A stretch of DNA of 64,000 nt, taken from positions 1,262,591 through 1,326,590 of the forward strand of contig BPHB01000001.1 of NCBI GenBank assembly GCA_026003335.1. The letters are read 5' to 3'. The stretch comes from Chitinophagales bacterium (lineage in GTDB: Bacteria > Bacteroidota > Bacteroidia > Chitinophagales > CAIOSU01). The notes under the pieces are model-generated. The model ran no database searches. It worked only from the letters and a program-made list of their open reading frames with translations, and was not told the DNA's origin. A program made the translations under genes and the position numbers. Shown one piece after another: positions 17,121-26,348 of this stretch. Position 1 is the stretch's first letter. Each line of letters begins with the position of its first letter.

Positions 17121-17150
17121 TTTAACCATGTGGTTAAATTATTTGGTTAA
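17121..17150. promoter_or_regulatory. candidate TetR operator (inverted repeat)
   Basis: TTTAACCA-TG-TGGTTAAA (17121-17138) is a perfect inverted repeat with 8-base arms and a 2-base spacer. A further TGGTTAA copy stands at 17144-17150. The repeat covers the predicted start site and lies directly upstream of the TetR gene, so autorepression is inferred. Confidence 0.7.
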
Positions 17151-17159
17151 TTTTTCCGG

Positions 17160-17771
17160 ATGAGGAAAAAAGACCGACCTACCGAGGAGAGAATACTGCA
17201 GGCAGCCAAAAAGATTTTCCAGCAAAAGGGAATGATGGGTGCCCGCATGCAAGAGATAGCCGATGAGGCGGGAATCAACAAAGCGTTGCTTCATTACTAC
17301 TTCCGGAACAAGGAAAAACTGCATGAAAGAGTACTCTATGAAGCAATCAGTCAGGTATTGCCTGTGCTGGGCAGGATTCTGAGCGAAGATATCCCTCTTT
17401 TTGAAAAGATAGAACGGTATGTGGAAGAGTACATTAGCCTCATTGCACAACGGGAATATCTGCCGGCATTTGTGATTCATGAGCTGAACATGCACCCCGG
17501 AAAGCTTATCGCTTTTATCCGCAAACTGGAAAACCGCCCTGACCCCTCTATTTTCTTCAGACAGGTTCAGAGGGAAGTGCAGGCCGGCAACATCCGCCCT
17601 ATCCGGCCTGAGCATCTTCTGGTAAATATGCTCTCGCTATGCGTATTCCCCTTTTTGATTCAGCCGATGCTCGTGAAAGGACTCGGCTACGACAAAAAGC
17701 ATTTTGACAAGCTCATGGCGGAAAGGAAAAAGGAAGTAGCCCGGTTCATCATTCAAGCTATTCAGAAATAA
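17160..17771 (+). CDS. TetR/AcrR-family repressor of the efflux operon
   Basis: A 203-residue regulator. The N-terminal helix-turn-helix spans about 10-55: I-L-Q-A-A-K-K-I-F-Q-Q-K-G then I-A-D-E-A-G-I-N-K-A-L-L-H-Y-Y-F. The rest is a helical ligand-binding domain. It heads an operon of TolC, HlyD, two ATPases and two permeases. In E. coli the related ybhGFSR genes are controlled by the TetR protein CecR (YbiH), which supports the same job here. The inverted repeat at 17121-17138 is its probable site. The ligand is unknown. Confidence 0.88.
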   Translation: MRKKDRPTEERILQAAKKIFQQKGMMGARMQEIADEAGINKALLHYYFRNKEKLHERVLYEAISQVLPVLGRILSEDIPLFEKIERYVEEYISLIAQREYLPAFVIHELNMHPGKLIAFIRKLENRPDPSIFFRQVQREVQAGNIRPIRPEHLLVNMLSLCVFPFLIQPMLVKGLGYDKKHFDKLMAERKKEVARFIIQAIQK

Positions 17772-17871
17772 ATCCATGGATATGAGAAACCGCAAATGGT
17801 GCACATTGAGCGTAATGACAATAAACGATCTGATGGGAAAACTACATTGCATATAAAACCAATTTTTTCAG

Positions 17872-19143
17872 ATGAAAACGATTTTCGTCTCCCTCTCTGC
17901 TGCATGTGCGCTTCTCCACACACTAACAGCGCAATCCATTGACACTATTACACTTGACCAATGCTATCACTACGCTATGCAACATTATCCTCTCGCCCGA
18001 CAAAAAGAAATGTTACAGCAGTCATACAACCTTGAACTCAAAAAACTCAACACACAGTACCTGCCCCACCTGGCAGTGAATGCACAGGCAACCTATCAGT
18101 CAGAAGTTCCGCACGTAGCGGTTGACATTCCCCTTTTTGACATTCCCCTTGCGCCCAAAGACCAATATAAGGCGAACGTGGAAGTGACGCAGGTAATTTT
18201 TGACGGTAATGCCACCCGTTATCAAAAGAAAATTCAGGCTGCCTCCCTGCAAGCTCAAAGCCAGCAAATTGATGTCCAGTTGTATCAGCTCAAAGCACAA
18301 ATTTCTTCTCTATACTTCAGCATACTACTGGCTGATGCCCAGCTCGAGCTCAACGAGTTGCTGCATCAAAATATTGAAAACCAGCTGAACAAAGTGGTGG
18401 CAGCCGTGGAAAACGGATTACTGCTTCCATCCAATGCTGACGTGCTGAAGGCCGAGCTCATAAAGGTCAGGCAGCAGCAGCTAAACCTTCGTCAAAGCAA
18501 AGCGGCTGCCACAGAGATACTGGCCGAACTAACCAGTCTTAATATTACTTCAGCCACGGTGCTGCAACATCCGCATTCAGATTTTATCGCTGACGTGGAT
18601 ATATCCGCAAGGCCGGAGCTACAATTATTTCACCTGCAGCACCATTTACTTGAATCACAGCATAAATCAATCCTTGCCCGTCAGCTTCCGAAACTGGGCG
18701 GTTTTTTTCAGGGCGGTGTTGGCCGGCCCGGCCTGAACCTGCTGGATAACGCTGTTGAACCATATTACATAGCCGGAGTAAAATTTACCTGGGAGCCCTG
18801 GCGTTGGAATGCAGAAAAATACAGTCGCCAGATCATTCATATCAATAAAAAAATCATACATACGCAGCAGGAGGTATTTGAGCTGAATACCAGAGCAGCT
18901 CTTATAAAACAACAAGCTGTCATCGCCAGCCTGCAGCAGCAACTCACAACCGATACGGAATTGATTGCATTGCGGGAAAAAATTACTGCTACTGCCGCTG
19001 TGCAGCTGGGGAACGGTGTAATCACCGCAACCGATTATCTCACAGAGCTGAATGCCGAGCAATTGGCACGGCTCAACCAGAAAACTCATGAGATACAACT
19101 GGAGCAGGCAAAAGCCGAATATGAACTAATAAAAGGCAAATAA
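17872..19143 (+). CDS. TolC-family outer-membrane efflux protein
   Basis: A 423-residue protein with a signal peptide (1-20, ending L-T-A-Q). It has the two-fold OEP layout: long amphipathic helices rich in Gln, Leu and Ala at about 120-220 and 320-420, separated by beta segments near 60-110 and 265-310. TolC proteins form trimeric tunnels through the outer membrane. Its place between the TetR gene and the HlyD-like gene (9 bases apart) makes it the exit duct of the downstream ABC exporter. Confidence 0.87.
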   Translation: MKTIFVSLSAACALLHTLTAQSIDTITLDQCYHYAMQHYPLARQKEMLQQSYNLELKKLNTQYLPHLAVNAQATYQSEVPHVAVDIPLFDIPLAPKDQYKANVEVTQVIFDGNATRYQKKIQAASLQAQSQQIDVQLYQLKAQISSLYFSILLADAQLELNELLHQNIENQLNKVVAAVENGLLLPSNADVLKAELIKVRQQQLNLRQSKAAATEILAELTSLNITSATVLQHPHSDFIADVDISARPELQLFHLQHHLLESQHKSILARQLPKLGGFFQGGVGRPGLNLLDNAVEPYYIAGVKFTWEPWRWNAEKYSRQIIHINKKIIHTQQEVFELNTRAALIKQQAVIASLQQQLTTDTELIALREKITATAAVQLGNGVITATDYLTELNAEQLARLNQKTHEIQLEQAKAEYELIKGK

Positions 19144-19152
19144 CCCTACACG

Positions 19153-20106
19153 ATGCATACACACCATAACCAACCACACAAGATTACCCCCCTAAGCAAG
19201 GCTAACAGAGACCAAATGTTTTTGATGCTCTTTTTTTTATCTGCCTTTGCTCCATCCTGCAATACAAATAATCACCTTTCTGACGCTTATGGCAACTTTG
19301 AAGCTAAAGAAATGGTGGTTTCTGCTGGCAGCACCGGCCAAATCATGGAGTTTAACGTGGATGAAGGACAGCGGCTGGAAGCAGGACAGATTGTCGGATA
19401 TATTGACACCACTCAACTTTATCTTAAAAAGCTACAGCTGCTGGCAGCCCGAAAGAGCATTGCTGCCAAAACCGGAAATATCGTTGCCCAAATAGATGTG
19501 TTGAAAAAACAAAAAGAGGCCGCCCTAAAAGAAAAGGAGCGCTTTGAAAAATTGGTAGCCCGGCAGGCCGCTACCCAGAAGCAACTGGATGATATCCTTG
19601 CCCAGCTGGATGTAATAGATGCGCAAATAAAGGCCATAGAAACACAAAATGCTCCGGTAGTCAGCGAAATAGAGTCCCTTGACAGCCAACTTATGCAGCT
19701 TGACGATCAGATCCGTAAAAGTATCATCGTTAATTTCCTGCGCGGAACTGTATTGGCAAAATATGCAGAACGATATGAGTTAACTGCCACAGGCAAACCA
19801 CTCTATAAAATTGCCAATCTGGATACGATGACCTTGCGCGTATTCGTGAGCGGAGCACAATTGCCGCAAATTTCAATCGATCAGCATGTGTACGTGCTGT
19901 TTGATAACGGGAAAAACGGCCTGGATACGCTGACGGGGCAAATCTATTGGATTGCCGATCAGGCTGAATTCACTCCGAAGACGATACAGACAAGAGAAGA
20001 ACGCGTGAGTCTGGTGTATGCAGTGAAAATAAAAGTAAAAAATGACGGACGGCTGAAGATTGGTATGCCGGGAGAAATGATGCTGATCACAAACAAAAAT
20101 CCGTAA
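19153..20106 (+). CDS. HlyD-type membrane fusion protein (YbhG-like)
   Basis: A 317-residue periplasmic adaptor. A polar leader of 21 residues precedes a hydrophobic segment M-F-L-M-L-F-F-L-S-A-F-A-P-S-C; the Cys could be lipidated, though the lipobox is not classical. The biotinyl-lipoyl-like part shows G-Q-I-M-E-F-N-V-D-E-G-Q (about 57-68), and a coiled-coil hairpin rich in Lys, Gln and Ala spans about 95-185. An internal ATG at 19216 would give a tighter signal sequence, so the start is uncertain. It links the inner-membrane ABC complex to the TolC protein. Confidence 0.83.
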   Translation: MHTHHNQPHKITPLSKANRDQMFLMLFFLSAFAPSCNTNNHLSDAYGNFEAKEMVVSAGSTGQIMEFNVDEGQRLEAGQIVGYIDTTQLYLKKLQLLAARKSIAAKTGNIVAQIDVLKKQKEAALKEKERFEKLVARQAATQKQLDDILAQLDVIDAQIKAIETQNAPVVSEIESLDSQLMQLDDQIRKSIIVNFLRGTVLAKYAERYELTATGKPLYKIANLDTMTLRVFVSGAQLPQISIDQHVYVLFDNGKNGLDTLTGQIYWIADQAEFTPKTIQTREERVSLVYAVKIKVKNDGRLKIGMPGEMMLITNKNP

Positions 20107-20114
20107 TCTGTAAG

Positions 20115-21062
20115 GTGGCAAGTGTAATCGTTAAGCAGCTCAGCAAGGGCTATGGAAAGGTAGAAGCATTGAAAAATGTTTCCTTCTCCGTAGAAACCGG
20201 TGAGCTGTTCGGTTTCATTGGCCCGGATGGCGCAGGAAAGACAACCCTGCTTCGCATCCTGACAACCGTTCTATCCCCGGATTCCGGCCAGGCAAGTGTG
20301 GAGGGTTTTGAGGTAAGCGAGTATAAAAAAATACGGCAGATCGTAGGTTACATGCCCGGCCGTTTTTCGCTCTATCAGGATCTGACTGTAGAGGAAAACC
20401 TCCGTTTCTTCGCAACCGTATTCGGCACCACCGTTGAGCAGAATTATGAACTGATAAAAAGCATCTACCGCCATATTGAGCCATTTAAAAAACGCCTTGC
20501 CGGACAGCTATCCGGAGGTATGAAGCAAAAGCTTGCATTGTGCTGTGCGCTGATTCATCGCCCAAGGGTGTTGTTTCTGGATGAGCCAACAACAGGAGTA
20601 GATGCCGTTTCGCGGAGGGAATTTTGGGAAATGCTTACAGAGCTTAAGAAAAAAAATATTACCATCCTTGTTTCTACGCCCTACATGGATGAAGCCGCCT
20701 TATGCGATAGGGTTGCCCTAATGCAGGAAGGCCTTATCCTGAGCATTGACACTCCTCAGGCCATCGTCAATGCCTACTCAAAGACCCTGTTTGCCATAAG
20801 CGGGGGAAAAGAATATCGCGTAATCAAGCTGTTGCAACAGTATCCGTACACCGAAAGCGTATATCCTTTTGGTGACAGTGTGCATTATATTGATAAAAGA
20901 CCGGACGTCCACGCACAAGAAATTGGAAACTACCTTCATCAGCAGGGTTTATCCGAAGCACAAGTGTTGAAGGCCATTCCTGATATTGAAGACTGCTTTA
21001 TTGATCTGATGAAAAAAGTGAATAAACCGGGCCAGCCCAATTCCTATGCAAACGGCAATTAA
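20115..21062 (+). CDS. ABC transporter ATPase (YbhF N-half-like)
   Basis: A 315-residue ATPase starting with GTG at 20115. Walker A G-P-D-G-A-G-K-T-T (36-44), signature L-S-G-G-M-K-Q (132-138), Walker B V-L-F-L-D-E-P (152-158) and a switch H-loop replaced by S-T-P-Y-M-D-E are visible. The match is to the first half of the double ATPase YbhF of drug-exporting ABC-2 systems. The 3' end overlaps the second ATPase by 17 bases. The H-loop has S-T-P where T-T-H is usual, so this site may be weak in hydrolysis. Confidence 0.88.
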   Translation: MASVIVKQLSKGYGKVEALKNVSFSVETGELFGFIGPDGAGKTTLLRILTTVLSPDSGQASVEGFEVSEYKKIRQIVGYMPGRFSLYQDLTVEENLRFFATVFGTTVEQNYELIKSIYRHIEPFKKRLAGQLSGGMKQKLALCCALIHRPRVLFLDEPTTGVDAVSRREFWEMLTELKKKNITILVSTPYMDEAALCDRVALMQEGLILSIDTPQAIVNAYSKTLFAISGGKEYRVIKLLQQYPYTESVYPFGDSVHYIDKRPDVHAQEIGNYLHQQGLSEAQVLKAIPDIEDCFIDLMKKVNKPGQPNSYANGN

Positions 21063-21798
21063 AGCAGATAAGCTCACCAGAAAATTTGGCGATTTCACAG
21101 CTGTTGATTCTATCACCTTTGAGGTCAGCGCGGGTGAGATTTTCGGCTTCCTGGGCGCCAACGGAGCAGGAAAGACAACCGCCATGAAAATGCTTTCCGG
21201 ATTGCTCAACCCTACCAGCGGAACAGCTACCGTGGCCGGTTTTGACGTGTATACCGAATCGGAAAAAATAAAACAAAACATCGGCTACATGAGTCAACGA
21301 TTTTCGCTCTATGAAGACCTGACCGTTGCTGAGAATATCCGATTTTATAGTGGTATTTACGGTCTGAAACGTTCTGTTTTAAAAGAAAAAATGAAAAGGC
21401 TCCTTTCTGATCTGCAACTATGGCATGTAAAAGACACTTTGCTTAAATCCCTGCCGCTGGGCTGGAAACAAAAGCTTGCTTTTTCGGTTGCCATTATCCA
21501 TGAACCGCAAATCGTATTTCTGGATGAACCTACCGCTGGTGTTGATCCTATCACACGCAGGCAGTTCTGGGAAATGATTTATCAAGCCTCTGACCGTGGC
21601 GTAACAATCTTCGTTACCACACACTACATGGATGAAGCAGAATATTGCGACCGCGTTTCCATAATGGTGGATGGAAAAATTGAAGCGCTAAATACCCCTG
21701 AAAACTTAAAGCGCCAGTTCCATGCCAAAAATATGAATGAGGTCTTCCTCCTGTTGGCACGAAAACAAACTGCTAATCGCGAACATCCGAACACATGA
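21046..21798 (+). CDS. ABC transporter ATPase (YbhF C-half-like) with altered signature
   Basis: A 250-residue ATPase. Walker A G-A-N-G-A-G-K-T-T (37-45), Walker B I-V-F-L-D-E-P (156-162) and the H-loop V-T-T-H-Y-M-D-E are intact. The signature reads L-P-L-G-W-K-Q (136-142) instead of LSGGxxQ. This altered form is known from the second half of YbhF/RbbA-like ATPases. The first ATPase has a good signature but a changed H-loop, so the two sites of a heterodimer would be complementary, with one full catalytic site. It overlaps both neighbours (17 and 4 bases). Confidence 0.88.
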   Translation: MQTAIKADKLTRKFGDFTAVDSITFEVSAGEIFGFLGANGAGKTTAMKMLSGLLNPTSGTATVAGFDVYTESEKIKQNIGYMSQRFSLYEDLTVAENIRFYSGIYGLKRSVLKEKMKRLLSDLQLWHVKDTLLKSLPLGWKQKLAFSVAIIHEPQIVFLDEPTAGVDPITRRQFWEMIYQASDRGVTIFVTTHYMDEAEYCDRVSIMVDGKIEALNTPENLKRQFHAKNMNEVFLLLARKQTANREHPNT

Positions 21799-22901
21799 AT
21801 CGCTTCACTGGATTTCTGAAAAAGGAATTTTATCACATCGCCAGAGATAAGCGCACATTGCTGATTCTGTTCGGTATGCCGGTGGCACAGGTTATGCTTT
21901 TTGGCTTTGCAATTACTAATGAAATAAAAAATGCGCCTATCAGCATTCTTGATCACTCGCGCGACCATGTCACCACCGCTATTACCAATCAGCTGCTTTC
22001 TTCGGGTTATTTTGTTCTCTATGATAATTTGTTCAGTGAAAGAGATATTCTAACGTCATTTCAGAAAGGCAGGGTCAAAGAGGTAATCGTTTTTGGTGAA
22101 AATTTTGCCCAACAGCTTGGCAGAGAGGGAACAGCTAATATTCAAATCCTTGCTGATGCAACCGATCCCAATACCGCAAATACGCTGGTCAACTACACAA
22201 AGGCTATCATTCACTCCTATCAGCTAACTCTGAATAGGAGCAAGACTATGCCAATACAGATTATTCCGGAAGTGAAAATGTTGTACAATCCGGAAATAAA
22301 AGGCGTGTTTATGTTTGTACCGGGGGTGATTGTAGTGATACTCATGCTTGTTTCTGCACTGATGACATCCATCTCCATTACACGTGAAAAAGAGTTGGGC
22401 ACGATGGAGGTGCTGATGGTTTCACCGCTGAGTCCTATTCAGGTTATCATTGGTAAGGTAAGTCCTTACCTGCTGTTGGCATTTATCAACACAATAGTGG
22501 TTTTGGCCTTGGGGAAATTTGTTTTCGGTGTACCCATCCGGGGAAGTATGGCATTGTTGCTGGCTGAAGGTTTGCTCTTTATTATCACTGCCCTATCACT
22601 TGGCATCCTCATTTCAACGATAGCATCCAGCCAGCAAACCGCCATGATGATGTCGCTAATGGGACTGATGTTGCCAACCATTCTGCTTTCAGGATTCATC
22701 TTCCCTGTATCCAGCATGCCCTGGCCTCTGCAGTGGCTCTCTAACATTGTTCCGGCAAAATGGTTTCTGCGCATCATCAAAAACATCATGCTCAAGGGTG
22801 CAACGTTTCATTCCATCTGGCTGGAGACAACAATACTAGCAGGTATGGCCGCACTTTTTTTAACGGTAAGCGCCAAACGATTTAAACTGAAAATGGAATA
22901 G
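21795..22901 (+). CDS. ABC-2 type permease (YbhS-like)
   Basis: A 368-residue membrane protein: one N-terminal helix (about 22-42), a periplasmic domain of about 130 residues, then five helices from about 175 to 365. R-E-K-E-L-G-T-M-E-V-L-M-V-S-P (about 197-211) is the amphipathic motif of ABC2_membrane_3 permeases. It pairs with the next gene to form the membrane part of the exporter. The ATGA overlap with the ATPase gene supports coupled translation. Confidence 0.88.
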   Translation: MNRFTGFLKKEFYHIARDKRTLLILFGMPVAQVMLFGFAITNEIKNAPISILDHSRDHVTTAITNQLLSSGYFVLYDNLFSERDILTSFQKGRVKEVIVFGENFAQQLGREGTANIQILADATDPNTANTLVNYTKAIIHSYQLTLNRSKTMPIQIIPEVKMLYNPEIKGVFMFVPGVIVVILMLVSALMTSISITREKELGTMEVLMVSPLSPIQVIIGKVSPYLLLAFINTIVVLALGKFVFGVPIRGSMALLLAEGLLFIITALSLGILISTIASSQQTAMMMSLMGLMLPTILLSGFIFPVSSMPWPLQWLSNIVPAKWFLRIIKNIMLKGATFHSIWLETTILAGMAALFLTVSAKRFKLKME

Positions 22902-22906
22902 CAGGC

Positions 22907-24028
22907 ATGCGAAGTATCTTCATCATATTAAGAAAAGAATTTCGCCAGATTTTCAGGAACAAAATCAACATCCCGATCATCTTCGTCATGCCGTTTCTGC
23001 AACTGCTTATCCTTGTAAACGCTGCCAGCTTTGAAATACGGCATCTGAAGCTGCATGTAATGGATTTTGATCAAACGCCAGCTTCACGCAGACTCATTTC
23101 CAGATTTTCAGGGTCGCCTTATTTTGATATTGTGAACTATTCGCATGCTGACAACATAGCCAATGAGGACTTTATTCATGATAACGCAGGGATGGTTTTG
23201 CGCATTCCGCAGCATTTTGAGAAAGATATGATGACTCAGGGTGTCGGGAAATTGCAAGTGGTCATTAATGCCATTGATGGCAGTGCAGCGGCCGTCAGCT
23301 ACGCGTATGCGCAATCCATTATTGCTGATTTTAACAAACAGATTGTCGTAGATTGGATCGGCAAAAAGCAATTTGAGCCTCCGGTCACCATTATCTCAAC
23401 GGTTTCCTTCTGGTTCAATCCTGATATGAACTATTATACTTTCATGGTACCGGGAATACTGGTTATGCTGGTTACGATGATTGGGATGTTCCTTGCAGCC
23501 ATGAACATTGTCCGTGAAAAAGAGATTGGCACTATAGAACAACTAAACGTGACGCCAATCCGGAAGCATCAGTTTATCATCGGCAAGCTGCTCCCCTTCT
23601 GGATCATCGGATTGTTTGAACTGGCCTTCGGCCTTTTTCTTGGCAAGCTCATTTTCGACATTCCCATTGTAGGCAGCATCTGGCTTATTTTTTTCTTTGC
23701 TTCCATTTATCTGCTGCTGATTCTGGGTATCGGTTTGCTTTTTTCCACCTTGGCAAGCACACAGCAACAGGCAATGTTCCTGTCTTATTTTTTTATGGTA
23801 ATCTTTATTCTCATGAGCGGGCTGTTCACACCTATTGAAAGCATGCCTGAGTGGGCGCAGTTGCTGACAAAGTTCAACCCGATTGCATATTTCGTTTCGG
23901 TGATGCGTCTGGTAATGCTGAAGGGAGCGGGAATTATGGATATACACATGCAAATTCTGGCTGTATTCACCGGAGCCATTGCCATTTTGGGATTAGCCAC
24001 ATGGAGATACCGCAAGGTGGCGGCTTGA
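22907..24028 (+). CDS. ABC-2 type permease (YbhR-like)
   Basis: A 373-residue membrane protein with the same plan as its upstream neighbour: R-K-E-F-R-Q-I-F-R-N-K at the N terminus, one helix, a periplasmic domain, then R-E-K-E-I-G-T-I-E-Q-L-N-V-T-P (about 203-217) and a bundle of helices. It begins 5 bases after the first permease and is the last gene of the operon. The exported substrate is unknown; related E. coli complexes have been linked to drug and cation tolerance. Confidence 0.88.
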   Translation: MRSIFIILRKEFRQIFRNKINIPIIFVMPFLQLLILVNAASFEIRHLKLHVMDFDQTPASRRLISRFSGSPYFDIVNYSHADNIANEDFIHDNAGMVLRIPQHFEKDMMTQGVGKLQVVINAIDGSAAAVSYAYAQSIIADFNKQIVVDWIGKKQFEPPVTIISTVSFWFNPDMNYYTFMVPGILVMLVTMIGMFLAAMNIVREKEIGTIEQLNVTPIRKHQFIIGKLLPFWIIGLFELAFGLFLGKLIFDIPIVGSIWLIFFFASIYLLLILGIGLLFSTLASTQQQAMFLSYFFMVIFILMSGLFTPIESMPEWAQLLTKFNPIAYFVSVMRLVMLKGAGIMDIHMQILAVFTGAIAILGLATWRYRKVAA

Positions 24029-24160
24029 ATTTCAAAAATTATACCTCAACGACTTAAGAAAAAGATTATCGCTTACTGATGGAACGCGTGCAAGAAAAAA
24101 ACACCCATTACAAGGAATGTAAGCCCAAACCTATCGTGGCTGGTTCTCCGGTTTAAGATT

Positions 24161-24859
24161 TTAGAGACTATCCTCTTCCCGTTCACCTTTAGTTTTGCCT
24201 GTGAGCACTTCATCAATCATACCGTATTCACGGGCCTCGTCAGCACGCATCCAATAGTCGCGATCGCTGTCTTGCTCTACTTTTTCCAAAGGTTGCCCGG
24301 TATGCAGAGAAATTACCTCCAGTAATTCTTTTTTAAGAGCAAGAATTTCACGAGCGGTGATTTCAATGTCGCTTGCCTGGCCGCCTGCCCCACCCATTGG
24401 CTGATGTATCATGATACGGCTGTGCTTCAAAGCCGAGCGTTTGCCCTTCACTCCTGCACACAACAACACCGCTGCCATGGAAGCAGCAATGCCCGTACAA
24501 ATGGTAGCAACATCCGGGCTGATGTATTGCATGGTATCATACACCCCAAGTCCGGAATAAACGATTCCCCCGGGACTATTAATGTAGAGCTGAATATCTC
24601 GTTTCGGATCAGAGCTTTCCAAAAACAGCAGCTGTGCTTGCACTACACTGGCCACATAATCATCTATCGGGCTGCCCAGAAAAATAATCCGATCCATCAT
24701 CAGACGGGAAAAGACGTCTATAGCCTGAATATTCAGCGGACGCTCTTCAATGATATACGGTGTAAGACCAGTTATGGTGGTAGTTGCATATTTTTCAAGG
24801 TGCATGCTGTTTAACTTCCGGTGCTTCACCGCATAATTTAAAAACTCATTATTCCTCAT
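24161..24859 (-). CDS. clpP: ATP-dependent Clp protease proteolytic subunit
   Basis: A 232-residue serine peptidase. The catalytic serine is S127 in G-I-A-A-S-M-A, the histidine is H152 in R-I-M-I-H-Q-P-M-G-G, and the aspartate lies in D-S-D-R-D-Y-W-M (197-204). The usual G-Q-A-A-S-M-G-A motif is here G-I-A-A-S-M-A-A, a mild change. An N-terminal stretch of about 30 residues precedes the mature fold and is probably processed. It follows tig by 38 bases, the common tig-clpP pairing. No clpX is in the window. Confidence 0.93.
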   Translation of the reverse strand: MRNNEFLNYAVKHRKLNSMHLEKYATTTITGLTPYIIEERPLNIQAIDVFSRLMMDRIIFLGSPIDDYVASVVQAQLLFLESSDPKRDIQLYINSPGGIVYSGLGVYDTMQYISPDVATICTGIAASMAAVLLCAGVKGKRSALKHSRIMIHQPMGGAGGQASDIEITAREILALKKELLEVISLHTGQPLEKVEQDSDRDYWMRADEAREYGMIDEVLTGKTKGEREEDSL

Positions 24860-24897
24860 TACTTACGAATTTGACGTGAAAATGCCTGCGGGCGAAC

Positions 24898-26250
24898 TTA
24901 CGTTAATTTATTAAATTCTTCTGCAGTGATTTGCTGCTGCACTATGCTGATTTTGCTTTTAATGAACTCCATGACTTTTTGATCCACGATAGCTTCAGTT
25001 GCCCGCCTGAGGTGCTCTTCATTTTTCATCATTTCCAAGGCAAGATCTGAAATTAGCTTGTTGTTTTCTTCTGAATCAGCGGCATGATAGTAATTCCGGA
25101 TAGAACTTTCCAGGTAGGCTTTTATCTCTTCGCGGCTTACCACCAGGTTATTGTCTTTGGCAATGCGTCCCCTGATGAGGGTCCATTTCAGACTTTTCGC
25201 AAATTCGGGATATTCGCGCTCCAAGTCTGCATCGGTCAATGGGTTTTCGCTGCTGGCTCGCAACCACCGCTTCAGAAATGCATCGGGCAACTGCATGTAT
25301 GTTTTTGCCAGCAAAGTCTCTACGATTTTTTTGTTTAACAGGTGACCGGCATCCGTTGCAAAGGCTTCCTGCAATTCTTTTCGGAGCTCATCCCGAAATG
25401 CTTCCACGCTGGTAACCCGTTCTTTTCCGAATACTTTGTCGAAAAACTCCTGATTGAGCTCTGCCGGTTTAATACGAATGATCTTTTCCAGTTGCAGGCG
25501 GAAATGTTTTTCCAGCGGGCGATGTTCCTTGAGCTGCAAATAGTGATGTATGATCTCCTCCTCTTCGGCTTGCAGGGCATGCATAAGTTCAACATCCAGG
25601 TATTCGCCCGGCTTTTTGCCTATCCATTGTTCCCTTAAAGGTTCGCTGAACCGGCTAAGCGGAACAGGCCGAACGCTTTGTACCCCATTTTCCTTCACCT
25701 GCAATGCATCATTCAGCTCGGCAAACTTAATAACTAATGTATCCTCCGGCTGTACTCCATCTTCAGGGTTGGTAACCTCCCCATAGCGCTTTTGCAAGGC
25801 TGAAATTTCTTTGTCTATGAGCTTGTCATCTATTACAACTTCATATCGGGTGACTTGGGTCTCAGGGACCAAAGCGGTCAGCTCAAACATGGGATTCAGC
25901 CCTAAATCGTACGCAAACTCATACTCTTTCTTTTCATTTATATCCAGTTGAATCTTATCGCCATTGGGATGCGGCAGCGGCTGGCCGAGAATTTCCACTT
26001 TATTTTCGGCAAGATAACGGCTGATCTCCCGGTTAATGAGGTTATTCAGCTCCTCGGCAAGCACTTCATTGCCGTAGAGCTTTCTGACATGCCCCACAGG
26101 CACAAAGCCCCTGCGGAATCCTTTCAGTTCAATCTTTTTACTCAGTTTACGCAGGGCCTCATTAAGCAAAGGTTCGTAGTCCTGGGGAGTGACCTTAATC
26201 TTCAGCACTGCATTCTGGGAGTCAATGGTCTCTTGGGTTATGGTTGCCAT
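24898..26250 (-). CDS. tig: trigger factor, ribosome-bound chaperone
   Basis: A 450-residue protein. The N-terminal ribosome-binding domain has the signature G-F-R-R-G-F-V-P (43-50), where most trigger factors have GFRxGxxP. The middle part is a divergent FKBP-like domain and the C-terminal part is helical and charged, forming the chaperone arms. The diverged middle domain is usual in Bacteroidota. It binds nascent chains at the ribosome exit. First gene of the tig-clpP pair. Confidence 0.9.
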   Translation of the reverse strand: MATITQETIDSQNAVLKIKVTPQDYEPLLNEALRKLSKKIELKGFRRGFVPVGHVRKLYGNEVLAEELNNLINREISRYLAENKVEILGQPLPHPNGDKIQLDINEKKEYEFAYDLGLNPMFELTALVPETQVTRYEVVIDDKLIDKEISALQKRYGEVTNPEDGVQPEDTLVIKFAELNDALQVKENGVQSVRPVPLSRFSEPLREQWIGKKPGEYLDVELMHALQAEEEEIIHHYLQLKEHRPLEKHFRLQLEKIIRIKPAELNQEFFDKVFGKERVTSVEAFRDELRKELQEAFATDAGHLLNKKIVETLLAKTYMQLPDAFLKRWLRASSENPLTDADLEREYPEFAKSLKWTLIRGRIAKDNNLVVSREEIKAYLESSIRNYYHAADSEENNKLISDLALEMMKNEEHLRRATEAIVDQKVMEFIKSKISIVQQQITAEEFNKLT

Positions 26251-26328
26251 TCTGGTTATAGGTTGTTTCGTAAGTTAGCTTACAGCCTGAGAGGCGGGCT
26301 ACCGGGGCAGTCCTGGAAAGCAAGCCCT

Positions 26329-26336
26329 CAAACTTA
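26329..26336 (-). promoter_or_regulatory. -7 promoter element for tig
   Basis: On the minus strand this reads TAAGTTTG, a perfect TAnnTTTG, about 79 bases before the tig start and just past the 3' end of tRNA-Leu. No TTG is seen at -33. It suggests that tig is not dependent on transcription through the tRNA. Confidence 0.5.
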
Positions 26337-26348
26337 GCTTAAAAGCTG

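Noticed and set aside
17776-17856. A 26-codon plus-strand frame between the TetR and TolC genes
   Set aside because: No start context, no family and no amino-acid bias that would suggest a leader peptide; no terminator follows it. Probably chance.
17160-24028. Acquired resistance island
   Set aside because: The efflux operon has no flanking integrase, insertion sequence, direct repeats or visible change in base use.
24404-24814. A 136-codon plus-strand frame across clpP
   Set aside because: Fully antisense to a well-conserved clpP with intact catalytic residues.
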